DNA of 5,834 nt from NCBI GenBank assembly GCA_947624335.1, contig CANQJX010000122.1:1-5834 (forward strand), given 5' to 3'. This document shows, piece by piece, positions 4,658 through 5,834 of this stretch. The notes under the pieces were generated by a model. That model was not told where the DNA came from. It ran no database searches and saw nothing but the letters and a program-made list of their open reading frames with translations. Position numbers and translations under genes: made by a program. Position 1 is the stretch's first letter, and every line of letters starts with the position of its first letter. The stretch comes from an uncultured Marvinbryantia sp. GTDB lineage: Bacteria > Bacillota > Clostridia > Lachnospirales > Lachnospiraceae.

Positions 4658-5834
4658 ATGGAGATACAGGAATGGCTGGGGGAGAAAAATCAACTGGGAA
4701 TTGATATCTGGGAGAAAAAATACCGCTGCGACGGAGAAGATTTTGAGGGATGGGTTTCCCGTGTCAGCGGAGGAAACGAGGAAATCGCCGGCTATATCAA
4801 AGAAAAAAAGTTTCTCTTTGGCGGAAGGATTCTTTCAAACCGCGGGCTGCATCAAAAAGATGACCGGAAGGTGACGTATTCCAATTGCTATGTGATTACG
4901 CCGCCGGACGACGAGATTGAGGATATTTTTGAATGTGCGAAAAAACTGGCGCGCACTTATAGCTACGGCGGCGGATGCGGAATTGACATATCGCGTTTAA
5001 GCCCCCGCGGAGCGCGGATCAATAATGCGGCGAAGGAGACAAGCGGATCCGTTTCCTTTATGGAACTTTATTCTCTGGTCACCGCCCTGATCGGGCAGAA
5101 CGGCAGACGCGGCGCTTTGATGATCTCCATTGACTGCGCCCATCCGGATGTGGAAGAATTTATTGAGCTTAAGACGGATCTGGAAAAGGTGACAAAGGCC
5201 AATATCTCCGTGCGTATCCGCGAGGACTTTATGGACGCGGTAAAAGAAAACCGGGATTATACGTTAAGCTATACCAGAAAAACGACGGGCGAGGTAATTG
5301 AAAAGACGGTAAACGCCAGGGAACTGTTCCACAAGATTGCCATGACCAACTGGGATTATGCGGAGCCGGGCGCGCTTTTCTGGGATCGCATCTCAAGCTG
5401 GAATCTGCTCAGCAATACCAAAGAATTTTCTTATGCCGGCGTTAATCCCTGCGCGGAAGAACCGCTTCCGGCAGGCGGAAGCTGCCTTCTGGGGAGCATC
5501 AATTTATCGGAATTTGTCCAGAACCCGTTTACGGATACCGCGTCGTTTGATTTTGACGGTTTCCGCAAATGTGTGCGCGCCGCTGTAAAAGCGCTGAACG
5601 AAGTGCTGGAGGAGGGACTTCCCCTGCATCCGCTTGCGGAACAGCGCGACAGCGTTACAAAATGGCGTCAGATCGGGCTGGGGATCATGGGACTTGCCGA
5701 TGCGCTGTTAAAGCTGGGAATTACCTATGGAGAACCCGAAGCGGTCGTTGTGTGCGATAAGATCGGTTTTGCGATGGCGGACGCCGCGATCAGCACCTCT
5801 GCGGAGCTTGCCAAAGAACTGGGGACATTTCCGG
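4658..5834 (+). CDS. nrdJ: Ribonucleotide reductase large chain, probably adenosylcobalamin-dependent class II (3' end outside window)
   Basis: Reduces ribonucleotides to deoxyribonucleotides for DNA synthesis in the cytoplasm. The frame is open for 392 codons to the window edge; the family is usually about 700-850 residues or more, so roughly half is present. Active-site residues are all visible: Cys77 (SNC) and Cys276 (GGSC) as the redox pair, and NPCAE at 263-267 with Asn263, thiyl-radical Cys265 and Glu267. The 11-residue gap from Cys265 to Cys276 and the NPC.E form resemble class II NrdJ more than class I NrdA/NrdE. Other family stretches are FGGRILSNRG (54-63), YGGGCGIDISRLSPRGA (103-119) and GRRGALMISIDCAHPDVEEF (149-168). 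No N-terminal ATP-cone precedes the catalytic domain. AGGAG (4645-4649) is 8 nt before ATG 4658; a GTG immediately before is a possible alternative. Expression appears NrdR-controlled. The class assignment is inference, since the C-terminus is unseen. Confidence 0.88.
   Translation, partial: MEIQEWLGEKNQLGIDIWEKKYRCDGEDFEGWVSRVSGGNEEIAGYIKEKKFLFGGRILSNRGLHQKDDRKVTYSNCYVITPPDDEIEDIFECAKKLARTYSYGGGCGIDISRLSPRGARINNAAKETSGSVSFMELYSLVTALIGQNGRRGALMISIDCAHPDVEEFIELKTDLEKVTKANISVRIREDFMDAVKENRDYTLSYTRKTTGEVIEKTVNARELFHKIAMTNWDYAEPGALFWDRISSWNLLSNTKEFSYAGVNPCAEEPLPAGGSCLLGSINLSEFVQNPFTDTASFDFDGFRKCVRAAVKALNEVLEEGLPLHPLAEQRDSVTKWRQIGLGIMGLADALLKLGITYGEPEAVVVCDKIGFAMADAAISTSAELAKELGTFP

Noticed and set aside
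5358..5760. Two short + strand frames (76 and 63 codons) near the right edge
   Set aside because: Both lie out of frame inside the reductase gene, have no ribosome binding site and encode Arg/Ala-rich sequence typical of shadow frames.

Overview
The window looks like a stretch of core chromosome from a Gram-positive anaerobe of the class Clostridia, most likely a member of the Lachnospiraceae (cluster XIVa). The basis is a formate-tetrahydrofolate ligase next to a formate-type channel, strong AGGAGG ribosome binding sites, the Firmicutes-type rplM-rpsI pair, a predicted adenosylcobalamin-dependent ribonucleotide reductase and a secreted protein with clostridial cell-wall-binding repeats. The family-level placement is inference from protein resemblance. 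No mobile element, CRISPR array, tRNA or rRNA is visible, and every gene is on the + strand.

Layout. (1) 1-1224: 3' part of fhs, entering from the left edge. (2) 1225-1382: a gap dominated by a large GC-rich stem-loop. (3) 1383-2141: a FocA/NirC-family channel, then a strong terminator whose 3' arm doubles as the -35 box of the next promoter. (4) 2324-3400: a secreted, lysine- and tyrosine-rich protein with a signal peptide, about six aromatic cell-wall-binding repeats and a C-terminal SGNH/GDSL esterase-like domain, closed by its own terminator. (5) 3462-4451: a consensus sigma-A promoter, a roughly 115-nt structured leader, rplM (L13) and rpsI (S9, TTG start), closed by a 14-bp terminator at 4503. 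(6) 4554-4657: a second stem-loop, an extended -10 promoter and a pair of NrdR boxes exactly 31 bp apart. (7) 4658-5834: the first 392 codons of a ribonucleotide reductase large chain, probably class II (NrdJ), running off the right edge.

How the parts work together. fhs and the channel form a formate module: one enzyme joins formate to tetrahydrofolate using ATP, and the channel moves formate (or a similar small anion) across the membrane. rplM-rpsI is the standard ribosomal protein operon and its leader is a candidate L13 autoregulatory site. The reductase gene appears to be under NrdR, the ATP/dATP-sensing repressor, which is encoded elsewhere. The SGNH protein is an independent cell-surface unit of unknown substrate.

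This is mostly housekeeping DNA, and I found no convincing new multi-gene system. The most interesting signals are regulatory: the NrdR box pair, the two mutually exclusive folds in the rplM leader, two places where a hairpin arm is reused as a -35 element, and the extreme G-ending codon use of fhs compared with its neighbours.
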